Below, in pieces: positions 36,401-43,775 of a stretch of DNA of 64,000 nt. Source of the DNA: Halomonas sp. 25-S5 (lineage in GTDB: Bacteria; Pseudomonadota; Gammaproteobacteria; Pseudomonadales; Halomonadaceae); NCBI RefSeq assembly GCF_029889845.1, contig NZ_JARANV010000006.1:90479-154478 (forward strand). Reading direction: 5' to 3'. Within the stretch, counting starts at the first letter, position 1. The number at the start of each line of letters is the position of its first letter. Position numbers and translations under genes: made by a program. The notes under the pieces were generated by a model. That model saw only the letters and a program-made list of their open reading frames with translations. It ran no database searches and was not told the DNA's origin.

Positions 36401-37228
36401 AAATTATCAGATCTTGGGGGGCAAGCGAGCTGGTCAGCGTTAAATGTAATTTATATGTATTGCTTTTCTAACAAAGGCAGTGTCGATAGTCTGCGTGACC
36501 CACTTAAAAAACTGGTTTCTAATGTTCCCTTGTATAAAGGTCAGGAAAATACAGTAACTGATGCACATCACTGGCATGATTTGGCCGAAAAGCTGTTGAT
36601 GGAACCGGATGAAGATTTTGCAGTTGCTTTGACCAATCAGCTAATTGCGGCTTGCCAGTATGGTTTAAATCATAGTGATATCTGGAGCTATATAAAGCCT
36701 TTGTTACTTGACCTAATGCGAAGTTATAGCGATGTGCTTTGGCCGATATTTGGTGATGCTATCGTCCAGGCTGAAGGGATGGAACGGTATTGGTTGCAAC
36801 AGATCCTTGATCGTGAAAATAGCTTCTCTAACCAGATTCCGAGTGTATTGTCTGTGGTTCCAATAGATAACTTAATTGCATGGTGTGAGGAGAATCCGCA
36901 ATTAGGTCCCGGTTTTGTTGCTACTAGTATTAACATCCTCGAAATTGTTGATGGTAAACAGCAACCATCGGCTCTATTTGTAGCATTGCTGGAGAGGTTT
37001 GGGGATGACCAACGCGTAGCTAGTGCGCTTAGTGCTAATATGGGTACGCGAGGCTGGTCGGGTTCACTTGTTCCTTATTTAGAATCTGATAGAGCGGCGT
37101 TAAGCCCCCTGCTTGAGCATGGTAATGGGGATGTTAGACGTTGGGTTAAAAATCATCTTGATTATATTGATAGGCAGATAGATGAAGAATCTATGAGAGA
37201 TGAAGAGAGAGATATTGGTTTGTATTAA
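33461..37228 (+). CDS. Nuclease-NTPase protein, STAND/Avs-like (putative defence)
   Basis: A 1255-residue protein. Residues 1-180 look like a PD-(D/E)xK endonuclease of the Mrr/Cap4 kind: IRVGDGGEDGRISW, then MFQNKA, giving D56 and the Q79-x-K81 pair, followed by AYIVFTTQEL. A P-loop NTPase follows with Walker A GLSGLGKT (236-243) and Walker B KAIVIVDNCE (284-293), then a winged-helix-like part (about 400-460). The remaining 750 residues are helical with no recognised repeat family and could form a sensor. This order (nuclease, NTPase, long sensor) is that of Avs/STAND immune proteins, but no conserved terminase or portal sensor could be identified. AT-rich codon use; stands alone. Confidence 0.7.
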   Translation: MTRPFKIESSDINRLNDIQLTQLLNELLQSEAYKFDIAQRSVEVALNIRVGDGGEDGRISWVGGPEKTDYLPNRLTMFQNKATDMGAAAYAKEIMTAGGRDNPSVLKPKVEEVLDQKGAYIVFTTQELNNQQKNERISAVREKLREQSKDYADNCEIIIYDAAQVAAWVNQFIPAVVSVQNWIGNPVERGLKTFDLWSEHEELSRLPFAPVESRKDVIDTLSKKIEQPKSCFRIMGLSGLGKTRTAFQLFEENDAIRNLVVYVDAVHTPTIGGLVADWVGLGLKAIVIVDNCEYRLHESLAKEVRRENSQVSLLTLDYNFDSVSSSTVCFKLDPMADEELLLLLSPVYKDQLPDLDRIVAFAQGFPQMAVLLAEARLSEEPRIGELTEEELANKLLWRRDEHEDADKLKILEACSLFDVFGVEKEVENQLEYISNLVGIDIDQVYECVQEYSKRGLIDRRGRFGQVVPKPLAIRLAGQWWTKSREAKQLELVDGIPEGMVEGFCHQVEKMDFHTDVKKLTEKLCGPQGPFGQAEVILSVRGSRLFRAFVNVNPESTSEALYAALEHFTHEQLFAIEGDVRRNLVWSLEKLCYHSEIFPEAAWCMLLLASAENESWSNNATGMFAQLYRIHLSGTAAKPEARFALLKRALDLNQPDVDMILLEALNQAIDTHGGSRMVGAEYQGTKAPLEEWRPEIWQEIFDVWQEAFDLLLILLDRGEVQKQKVLTDIGYSIRGFVARGRIEMLDSAIRHIVSVNGRYWPAALDSIKSTFEYDSEGLRQQAGDALKSWLQILSPDDAGLSEKLKIVVINPPWEHRKGEDGHYIDVASENAKSLAMEVSNNIDELLPNLHSLLQGEQKQSFSFGYQLALSACDLDLLIESSLEKMLLVDQANPRFILGMYSGIFEQSYEAWQKHLDKLLGDERLVYLYPEFIRTGKIQKSHLEILLDLIRSGDLPPNSANALSYGSVTDGIAQNVIADFCLKLSDLGGQASWSALNVIYMYCFSNKGSVDSLRDPLKKLVSNVPLYKGQENTVTDAHHWHDLAEKLLMEPDEDFAVALTNQLIAACQYGLNHSDIWSYIKPLLLDLMRSYSDVLWPIFGDAIVQAEGMERYWLQQILDRENSFSNQIPSVLSVVPIDNLIAWCEENPQLGPGFVATSINILEIVDGKQQPSALFVALLERFGDDQRVASALSANMGTRGWSGSLVPYLESDRAALSPLLEHGNGDVRRWVKNHLDYIDRQIDEESMRDEERDIGLY

Positions 37229-37405
37229 AGAAACATGTTGACTATGTCATAAATAGTCAGCCTGGTTTTTCGTCCGATTTGCATGGTTCAATTGCTATGG
37301 CTATGTTATCACATAACAATTGCTGAGTTTTCAGCTTGCTTGATAGCGGGGAAGGGCCGTAGCTTTATATATCAGAGAACTCTCAGTGGCCGCTTTTGGC
37401 CGAAT

Positions 37406-37442
37406 GCTGCCATTGCCTGTAGAGGCAATGGCAGCCTTTTAT
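37406..37442 (+). terminator. Rho-independent terminator of the island
   Basis: Perfect 13-bp stem GCTGCCATTGCCT / AGGCAATGGCAGC with a GTAG loop, followed by CTTTTAT on the plus strand. It ends rightward transcription from the 1255-residue NTPase gene and lies directly at the convergent recD stop. Confidence 0.8.
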
Positions 37443-39808
37443 ACTTTCCCCAAACCACTCACCCGCATCACGCGCCTCTCTACCGCCTCCAGCAGTTGGC
37501 CGCGGCCGGTCTCGACCAGCGTCAGCCAGTGGCGGGCGCGGGTGATGCCGGTGTAGACCAGCTCCCGCGTCAGGATCGGGTTGGGGGCGTCGGGGAGCAG
37601 CAGGGCGGTGTGGGTGAACTCCGAGCCCTGGGACTTGTGCACCGTCATGGCGTAGACCGTCTCTACCGCCTGCAGTCGGCTGGGCAGCACCCACTTGATA
37701 TCGCCGCTGCCGTCCCCGGCGGGGAAGGCCACGCGCAGCGCCGGGCCGCGTTTTGCGCCATCGCTGCAGCTTGCCGGTTGCGGCAGCGCCAGGGTGATGC
37801 CGATATCGCCGTTCATCAGCCCCAGGCCGTAGTCGTTGCTCGTTACCAGCACCGGGCGGCCGGGGTACCAGAGCCGGCGGCCGTCGCAGGTGTCGATCAG
37901 TCCTTCCTTCTCCAGCGCGACGCGGATGCGCTCGTTCAGCCCCTCCACGCCCCAGGGGCCGCGGCGCAGGGCGCAGAGCAGCTGGAACTGGCCGTGGGCG
38001 GCGAGCACCGCGCGGGCCCAGTCGTCCAGGGCCTCGCGGTCGATCTCGCCATCCGCGCCTGCCTGCGGCGCGGCGTGCTTCATGGCTTCCAGGTTCTGCA
38101 TTACCTCTAAATAGTGGCGATAGCCCACTGGCGGCGGCAGGGGCCGGCCGCGCAGCGTGCGGCCCTCGCCGCGGCTCTTTCCTCGATCAGGGAAGCCCGC
38201 GGCGTGGCCCGAGACCACCAGCCGCTCCAGCTTCCGGTCGTGGTCGGTCTCGAGCTTCAGGTGGGAGAGGTCGGCATAGCCGTGGTCGAGCACGCCGCGG
38301 ATGGCGGTGCGCTTCTGCTTGCCCTGTTCATCGCGGTTGACGGCGCTGGCGAGCTGGCCGATGCCGCTCTCGGCATCGAAGCGGTGGCTCACGCGCAGCA
38401 TGGCGATGGCCTGGTCCAGCGGGGCACCCTCGGCGTCGAGCATCTCCGCGGGCAGCGCCTGGCCGGTGGCCTCGGCGAGCCAGTCGGCGGTGTCCGGCGT
38501 GTAGTGGCCGCCCTCGGCACTGGCGCAGAGGTCGCCCAGCACGGAACCGGCCTCTACGGAGGCGAGCTGGTCCTTGTCGCCCAGCAGCACCAGTCGCCCA
38601 CGGGGCGGCAGGGCGTCGAGGAGTGCTGCCATCATCTCCACGTCGACCATGGAGGCCTCGTCCACCACCAGCACGTCCAGCGGCAGCGGGTGGCGGGCGT
38701 TGTGGCGGAAATGGCGAGTGTCGGGGCGGGAACCCAAAAGCCGGTGGAGGGTGGTGACCTCCGTGGGGATGGCGGATCTGAGCCTGCTGACACCGCCATC
38801 GCCCAATAAATTGGGCTCACACAATGGGTTGCTGCCCTCATCCTTCTCTAAGGCAGCCAGCAGGGGGGCCAGGCCATCCAGCTGCAGTGAGCTGACCTGC
38901 CCGGCGATGGATTCGTTGAGCCGCGCGGCGGCCTTGCCGGTGGGGGCGGCCAGGCGGATGCGCAGCGCTTGCTGGCCCTCGCCCAGCGCTAGGGTCTGCA
39001 GCAGGGCGAGCAGCTTGACCACGGTGGTGGTCTTGCCGGTGCCGGGGCCGCCGGTGATCACCGCGAAGGGCGAACGGGCGGCCAGGGCGCAGGCGGCCTT
39101 CTGCCAGTCCAGCCGGGTGCTGGAGGGGAAGAGGGCATCGAGGGCCTGGGAGAGAGCCTCGAGGTTCATGCTTAAATCAGGGCGCCTGGCGGCGCCATCG
39201 CGCAGCAGAGCCGGAACGCCGGACCGTGAGCTCCCACAAGGGCTTGCGTCAGTTTCTGAGATATCATCCGGGCGCCGATCGGCGCCATCGCGAGGTGTCG
39301 GGGTCTCCACTCTGGCGGCAATGTGCTGCTGGATCGAGCGCTCGTGGTGCCAGTAGCGGCGCAGGTAGAGCCGGGTGCCGTCGAGCACCAGCGGGGTGTT
39401 GCCGGGGCCGTGGCCGATGATCAGCGGGTGAGTGAGCGCTTCCTGCCAGCCGGACAGCGTGAGCTCGCCGAGCAGTTGGCTGGGCCGCGGCGGCGGGTCC
39501 TCCAGGCTGTCGCCCTCGGGCGGCAGCGAGAGCGCCAGGTCCGGCTCGGCCAGGGTAAGTTCGAGATCCAGGCAGACATGGCCGCGGCCGAGCTGGTGGC
39601 TGGCGAGTGCCGCGGCGAGCAGCAGCGGGGCGGGGGCGTCCGGCACCTCCCGGGCAAGGAAGGCGGCAAAGGCGCGGTCCAGGGCGCGCAGCCAGCCGCG
39701 GGCCACCCAGCGGTCGAGCAGGGCGAACAGCGCCTCGCTGTCGTGCAGGGCCTCGGCGGTGGCGGCCTCGTTGGGGGTGGCCTCGTCGGTGTGCGGGTGG
39801 TCACTCAT
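37439..39808 (-). CDS. recD: Exodeoxyribonuclease V alpha subunit RecD
   Basis: A 789-residue SF1B 5'-3' helicase of the RecBCD complex (E. coli RecD is 608). Walker A GGPGTGKTTTV, LDVLVVDEASMVD (motif II), LVLLGDKDQL (motif III) and the C-terminal YAMTVHKSQGSEF and LVYTGITRAR are intact. The excess length comes from low-complexity insertions, two of which are palindromic repeats translated in frame: about residues 173-212 (DNA 39171-39292) and 325-345 (DNA 38781-38822). A further unusual stretch (about 505-560) may be another. recB overlaps recD by 8 bp. Confidence 0.93.
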   Translation of the reverse strand: MSDHPHTDEATPNEAATAEALHDSEALFALLDRWVARGWLRALDRAFAAFLAREVPDAPAPLLLAAALASHQLGRGHVCLDLELTLAEPDLALSLPPEGDSLEDPPPRPSQLLGELTLSGWQEALTHPLIIGHGPGNTPLVLDGTRLYLRRYWHHERSIQQHIAARVETPTPRDGADRRPDDISETDASPCGSSRSGVPALLRDGAARRPDLSMNLEALSQALDALFPSSTRLDWQKAACALAARSPFAVITGGPGTGKTTTVVKLLALLQTLALGEGQQALRIRLAAPTGKAAARLNESIAGQVSSLQLDGLAPLLAALEKDEGSNPLCEPNLLGDGGVSRLRSAIPTEVTTLHRLLGSRPDTRHFRHNARHPLPLDVLVVDEASMVDVEMMAALLDALPPRGRLVLLGDKDQLASVEAGSVLGDLCASAEGGHYTPDTADWLAEATGQALPAEMLDAEGAPLDQAIAMLRVSHRFDAESGIGQLASAVNRDEQGKQKRTAIRGVLDHGYADLSHLKLETDHDRKLERLVVSGHAAGFPDRGKSRGEGRTLRGRPLPPPVGYRHYLEVMQNLEAMKHAAPQAGADGEIDREALDDWARAVLAAHGQFQLLCALRRGPWGVEGLNERIRVALEKEGLIDTCDGRRLWYPGRPVLVTSNDYGLGLMNGDIGITLALPQPASCSDGAKRGPALRVAFPAGDGSGDIKWVLPSRLQAVETVYAMTVHKSQGSEFTHTALLLPDAPNPILTRELVYTGITRARHWLTLVETGRGQLLEAVERRVMRVSGLGKV
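38781..38822 (-). repeat. Palindromic repeat inside recD, copy C
   Basis: Contains GCCCAATAAATTGGGC (38801-38816), 7-bp arms. Read on the minus strand it keeps the layout of the intergenic copies: GTGTGAGC, hairpin, GCGATGGCG. It is translated as part of RecD (NLLGDGG). Confidence 0.7.
39171..39292 (-). repeat. Paired palindromic repeat inside recD, copy D
   Basis: Two units, 39181-39202 and 39271-39292, share GGCGCC-nnnn-GGCGCC-ATCGCG (19 of 22 identical) in the same orientation. The left unit's GGCGCCTGGCGGCGCC is the exact reverse complement of 49756-49771. The stretch also contains GTGGGAGCTCA on the minus strand, as in copy B. It is translated in frame and adds about 40 residues to RecD. 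Confidence 0.8.
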
Positions 39809-42800
39809 GGCTGGGCTCCTTTGTCGTGACGTGCTGGGCGTCGCGGAACAGGGCGTCCAGTGCTTCGATCAGTTGGCGTGGCGGGCGCTCGCGGTGCACA
39901 CCGCGGGAGGGGGCGTGCTGGCCGCGCAGGAAGACGTAGAGCGCCCCACCCAGGTGGCGGTCGATGTCGTAGTCCGGCAGCCGCGATTTGAGCAGGCGGT
40001 GCAGGGCCAGCAGGTATAGGCAGTACTGCAGGTCGTAGCGCTTCTCGCGGACCGCATCAACCATGGCCGCCTCGGAATAGGCCGCGTCGTCGCGGCCCAG
40101 GTGGTTGGACTTCCAGTCGAGCACGTAGAAGCGCCCCTCGTGCTCCACCACCAGGTCGATGAAACCCTTGAGCATGCCGTTGAGCCGGTCGTGCTCCAGC
40201 GCTGGGCGGGCGGCGCCGCCCAGTGTGTAAGCGCTCACCAGGGCGTCCAGGCGAGCGGTGTCGACCTGGTGGGCGGCAAACCAGAACTCCAGCTCGACCT
40301 GATAGTGAGCGCTCTCCAACCGGTCGAGGTGCAGCGGTGCGACCGGCCCGTCGGGAGCGCTCGGCACCGGCAATTCGCTTGTCAGCAGCCCGCGCAGCCA
40401 GGCCTGCAGCGCGGGGATGCGCTCGCGCCAGCCGCGCAGGTTGGCGCGCCGCGCCAGGGTGTCATTCAGGCGCTCGGGCTCGGCGGCCAGCCGTGAAAAG
40501 CCCTCGTGCCCGGCCCACTCCAGCAGGCCGTGCAAAAAGGTGCCCGCTGCCGGCCCTCGAGGAAACAGGTGGAGTGAGGCCTCGCTGACCGCCATGGACG
40601 CACCGGCCGGGTCCTGGGGTTCGTCGCGCATCTCCCGGGCGGTGGCCTCAAGAGCGGTTTCGGGCTCTTCTCTCAATAGCGGGGTCAGGAGCGCGGTCTC
40701 GGGCTCTTCCATGGAGAGCGCCGTTTCGGGCGCTTCCTCCTCACCCCCGATGCGCTCGACGCCCAGCCGCAGCGCCGAGTAGCTGGCGATCCACCAGTGC
40801 TCCCGGGCGCGGCGTGTGGGGTTGAGTGCCTCACGCAGGGCTTCGTCGTGAGCCTCGATGGGCACCACCAGGTCATCGGGCTCGGGCGCCGGCTCCACCG
40901 TCAGCTCCGTTTCCTCAGCCCCCTTGGCGAGGGGGAAGAGGGCATCCAGCAGGCCGTCTGGCGAGAGCGGCGCACCGGCGGTGAGCACCTGGCCGATGGC
41001 GCTGCGCTCCAGCCCCTTGAGCGGGGCGATGCCCAGCCAGGTGGCATGGCGGGCGCGGGTCAGGGCCACGTAGAGCTTGCGCAGGTCCTCGCCGAGGCGT
41101 TCGTCGTCGGCGCGGGCCAGCAGCGTCTCGTCGGCCTCCAGCGAAAGGTGGCGCCGGCCTGCCTCGTCGTGCCAGGTGAGCGGCAGGTCGCTGGCCTTCT
41201 TCTCGCGGAAGGCGCAGATGAAGGGCAGGAAGACCAGCGGGTACTCCAGCCCCTTGGACTTGTGGATGGTGATCACCTGCACCAGGTCGGCGTCGCTCTC
41301 CAGGCGCAGGCGGTGGGTGTCGGCCTGCGCCGGAGGCTGGGCGCGAGCCTCGCTGAGATGGCGCAGCAGGGCGTGCTCGCCGTCCAGCTCGGCGCTGGCT
41401 TGCTGCAGCAGCTCGCCGAGGTGCAGCAGGTCCGTCAGGTGCCGCTCGCCGTTGACGAATCGCTGCGCGGGCGCATCACTGCGTTGCGCGGTGCTCGAAA
41501 GCTCGCCTAACCCCTCGTTATGTCTCGCTTCCTGTGCTCCGTGCGCCTTGTGCTGCATCCCGCTCGCCGATTCGTCCCTCCTTGCAAGCAGCCGCGTGGG
41601 CACGGCGAAGTCGGCCAGCAGCCGATGCAGCATGGGCAGCACGCCCTGGCGCTGCCACTGGCGGTGGTAAGCCCGGAACTGCAGCACGCGCTCCTCCCAG
41701 GCCAGCTCGTCGTGCTGCAGGGCATCGAGATCGTGGAGGCCCATGCCCAGGCTGGGCATGGCGAGCGCGGCGTGCAGGCGCCGCTCGCTGTCGGGCTCGG
41801 CGCAGGCGGCGAGCCACACTTCCAGCTCTAGGGCCGCGGGGGTCTCGAACACCCCCTCCTTGTCGGAGAGGTAGACGCTCTTGATGCCGCGCTCGAGCAG
41901 CGCGCTGCGGATCGCCCTGGCCTCGTTCGCGTTGTTGACCAGCACGGCGAGATCCGACGGCTTGAGGGGTCGGAAGGGTTCGCCCGGCTCGCTGAAGCCG
42001 GTTCGCCCGGCCTGGCCCTCGCGCAACAGCTCGGCCATCCGGGTGGCGCAGCGCGCGGCCATCGCCTTGAAGTAGGCGCCCTTGCTCATCCCTTCAGCCG
42101 CGTCGCTCCCGGACTCAAGGTGCCCGCCCGTCAAATGCCACAACGTCATGGCCGGCAGCGGTTCGCCGTCGCGGGTCAGGGAATCCTTCCTGCCCTTGGC
42201 CGCCACCGGGAAGAACGGTACTGGATTGTCGCCTTCGGCCGAGCGGAACAGGAAGGCGCCGCGGCCGGCGGGGTGAGACTCGGCGAAGCGGAACACCCGG
42301 TTGACGGCCTCCACCATGGCGGTGGCCGAGCGGAAGTTGGTGCCTAGGGTGACGTGGCGACCCGCGGTGTCGCGTCGCGCCTGCAGGTAGGTGTGGATGT
42401 CGGCGCCGCGGAAGGCGTAGATCGCCTGCTTGGGATCGCCGATCAGCAGCACGGCGCTGGGGTCCTCGGGATCCGGCGCCTGGGCCAGGCGGTAGACGTG
42501 GTCGAAGAGCCGATATTGCACCGGGTCGGTGTCCTGGAACTCGTCCACCAGGGCTACAGGGAACTGGCGACGCACGTGGGCCGCCAGCGCCTTGCCGGCG
42601 GGGCCCTCGAAGGCGCGGTCGAGACGCTCGAGCAGGTCGTCGGGGCCGAGCTCGGCGCGGCGTTGTTGCATGCGCTCGCGGCGCTCGCTCATCCAGTGCA
42701 CGGCGTGGGCCAGCAGGTCGGCGTGGGCGTCGGGCAGGGCCTCGAGGTGTGTCGGCAGCTCGGCCAGGGCGTGCAGGGCCGGGTGGTCCAGCGGCTCGCC

Positions 42801-43775
42801 CGTCTTCCAGATCTCGGCGATGCCCGCGGGTGTCAGACGGTGCCAGGCAGCGGCCTTGCGATCCAGGTCCGGCCAATCCATGTCGGTTGTGGCCCACTCG
42901 CGCAGCTTGTCCAGCCAGTTGCTGCGATGGTCCTTGCGCATCTTGCTGCCATTGAACGCCTTGGCTTGCTGACCTTCATCGAACAGCCTGGCGAGTTCAT
43001 CCACCCAGGCGGGCCAGGGCGCCTTGAGCTCGCCCAGCACCTGCTCGCGCTCGGCCTGCATGGCGGCCAGGGCACTGGCGGGAGGCGGGGCATCGGGCAG
43101 CAGGTCGGCGTCGCCCTGCAGGCGGCGCACGTCCTCGGCCAGGGCATCGGGGGTTTCCCAGTAGTGGGTGACCACCGCCAGGGCCTCGGCGTCCAGGGCG
43201 TAGTAGAAACTGCGCCAGTAGTCCCGGGCGACCTCGAGCTCGAGCTCCGACTGGTCGAGGTTCATCTCCAGCGAGAAGAGGCTGCCGCTCTCGAAGGCAT
43301 GCTCGCGCAGCATGCGATGGCACCAGGCGTGGATGGTGGAGACCGCGGCCTCGTCCATCCACTCGGCGGCGAGCTGCAGGCGGCGGGCGCAGGCGGGCCA
43401 GCGCTCGCGGGGGTAGCTATCGCGCAGGGCCAGCAGCGGGTCGAATGGGGGACAGACCCCCATTTCTGCGAAATGGGGGTCTGTCCCCGATTGAAACGCA
43501 TCCGCAGCCTCCACCAGCCGGGCGCGGATGCGGTCGCGCAGCTCCCGGGTGGCGGCGTTGGTGAAGGTCACCACCAGGATCTCCGGCGGGGTGAGGGCGC
43601 GGGAGAAGCTCTCGGCGTCGGCCTCGTCCCGCGGGCCCAGCACCAGGCGCACGTAGAGCAGGGCGATGGTGAAGGTCTTGCCGGTGCCGGCGCTGGCCTC
43701 GATCAGCCGGCTGCCGGTGAGCGGCAGGTGGATCGGGTCCAGGGTGGGGGGCGTCTTATGGTCCTGCGTGCTCAT
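39801..43775 (-). CDS. recB: Exodeoxyribonuclease V beta subunit RecB
   Basis: A 1324-residue UvrD-type 3'-5' helicase plus nuclease (E. coli 1180). Walker A EASAGTGKTFTIA, VDEFQDTDPVQY (motif II), LIGDPKQAIYAFRGAD, TIHKSKGLEYPLVFLP, VALTRARHATWLG (motif VI), and a C-terminal RecB nuclease domain with FYVLDWKSNHLG. Three insert types lengthen it: an inverted repeat at 43448-43488, a 41-residue block at 41451-41573, and a run of EPETAL repeats at 40651-40737. recB starts in an ATGA overlap with recC. Confidence 0.95.
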   Translation of the reverse strand: MSTQDHKTPPTLDPIHLPLTGSRLIEASAGTGKTFTIALLYVRLVLGPRDEADAESFSRALTPPEILVVTFTNAATRELRDRIRARLVEAADAFQSGTDPHFAEMGVCPPFDPLLALRDSYPRERWPACARRLQLAAEWMDEAAVSTIHAWCHRMLREHAFESGSLFSLEMNLDQSELELEVARDYWRSFYYALDAEALAVVTHYWETPDALAEDVRRLQGDADLLPDAPPPASALAAMQAEREQVLGELKAPWPAWVDELARLFDEGQQAKAFNGSKMRKDHRSNWLDKLREWATTDMDWPDLDRKAAAWHRLTPAGIAEIWKTGEPLDHPALHALAELPTHLEALPDAHADLLAHAVHWMSERRERMQQRRAELGPDDLLERLDRAFEGPAGKALAAHVRRQFPVALVDEFQDTDPVQYRLFDHVYRLAQAPDPEDPSAVLLIGDPKQAIYAFRGADIHTYLQARRDTAGRHVTLGTNFRSATAMVEAVNRVFRFAESHPAGRGAFLFRSAEGDNPVPFFPVAAKGRKDSLTRDGEPLPAMTLWHLTGGHLESGSDAAEGMSKGAYFKAMAARCATRMAELLREGQAGRTGFSEPGEPFRPLKPSDLAVLVNNANEARAIRSALLERGIKSVYLSDKEGVFETPAALELEVWLAACAEPDSERRLHAALAMPSLGMGLHDLDALQHDELAWEERVLQFRAYHRQWQRQGVLPMLHRLLADFAVPTRLLARRDESASGMQHKAHGAQEARHNEGLGELSSTAQRSDAPAQRFVNGERHLTDLLHLGELLQQASAELDGEHALLRHLSEARAQPPAQADTHRLRLESDADLVQVITIHKSKGLEYPLVFLPFICAFREKKASDLPLTWHDEAGRRHLSLEADETLLARADDERLGEDLRKLYVALTRARHATWLGIAPLKGLERSAIGQVLTAGAPLSPDGLLDALFPLAKGAEETELTVEPAPEPDDLVVPIEAHDEALREALNPTRRAREHWWIASYSALRLGVERIGGEEEAPETALSMEEPETALLTPLLREEPETALEATAREMRDEPQDPAGASMAVSEASLHLFPRGPAAGTFLHGLLEWAGHEGFSRLAAEPERLNDTLARRANLRGWRERIPALQAWLRGLLTSELPVPSAPDGPVAPLHLDRLESAHYQVELEFWFAAHQVDTARLDALVSAYTLGGAARPALEHDRLNGMLKGFIDLVVEHEGRFYVLDWKSNHLGRDDAAYSEAAMVDAVREKRYDLQYCLYLLALHRLLKSRLPDYDIDRHLGGALYVFLRGQHAPSRGVHRERPPRQLIEALDALFRDAQHVTTKEPSHE
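40651..40737 (-). repeat. Three EPETAL repeats in recB linker
   Basis: Three near-identical stretches of about 20 bp encode E-(A/E)-PETAL in the linker between the helicase and nuclease domains. They look like a small tandem expansion. Confidence 0.6.
41451..41573 (-). repeat. 123-bp in-frame insert in recB
   Basis: A 41-residue block (from ESASGMQHKA to QRFVN) splits the otherwise family-typical LLARRD-GERHLTDLLHL. Length is a multiple of three with no stops. Its AT/GC pattern differs from the surrounding gene. Whether it is a repeat with other genomic copies cannot be seen from this window. Confidence 0.55.
43448..43488. repeat. REP-like inverted repeat inside recB
   Basis: GGGGACAGACCCCCATTTC, loop TGC, then its exact 19-nt complement. 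Translated as SGTDPHFAEMGVCPPF in RecB without breaking the frame. The GGGGTCTGTCCCC core resembles common dispersed REP-type elements. Confidence 0.9.

Larger units (their letters stand above)
27747..37435. other. AT-rich defence island
   Basis: From just after the DUF427 gene to just before recD, base composition and codon use change abruptly to AT-rich (many AAA, ATA, TTA codons), unlike both flanks. It contains six genes on one strand, none of a housekeeping type, and no integrase or transposase. The pattern indicates acquisition by horizontal transfer, probably by homologous exchange at a defence hotspot beside recBCD. Confidence 0.8.

Noticed and set aside
37229..37438. Possible attachment site or tRNA at the island's right end
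   Set aside because: No tRNA-like sequence and no match to the left end beyond short motifs; only the terminator is convincing.
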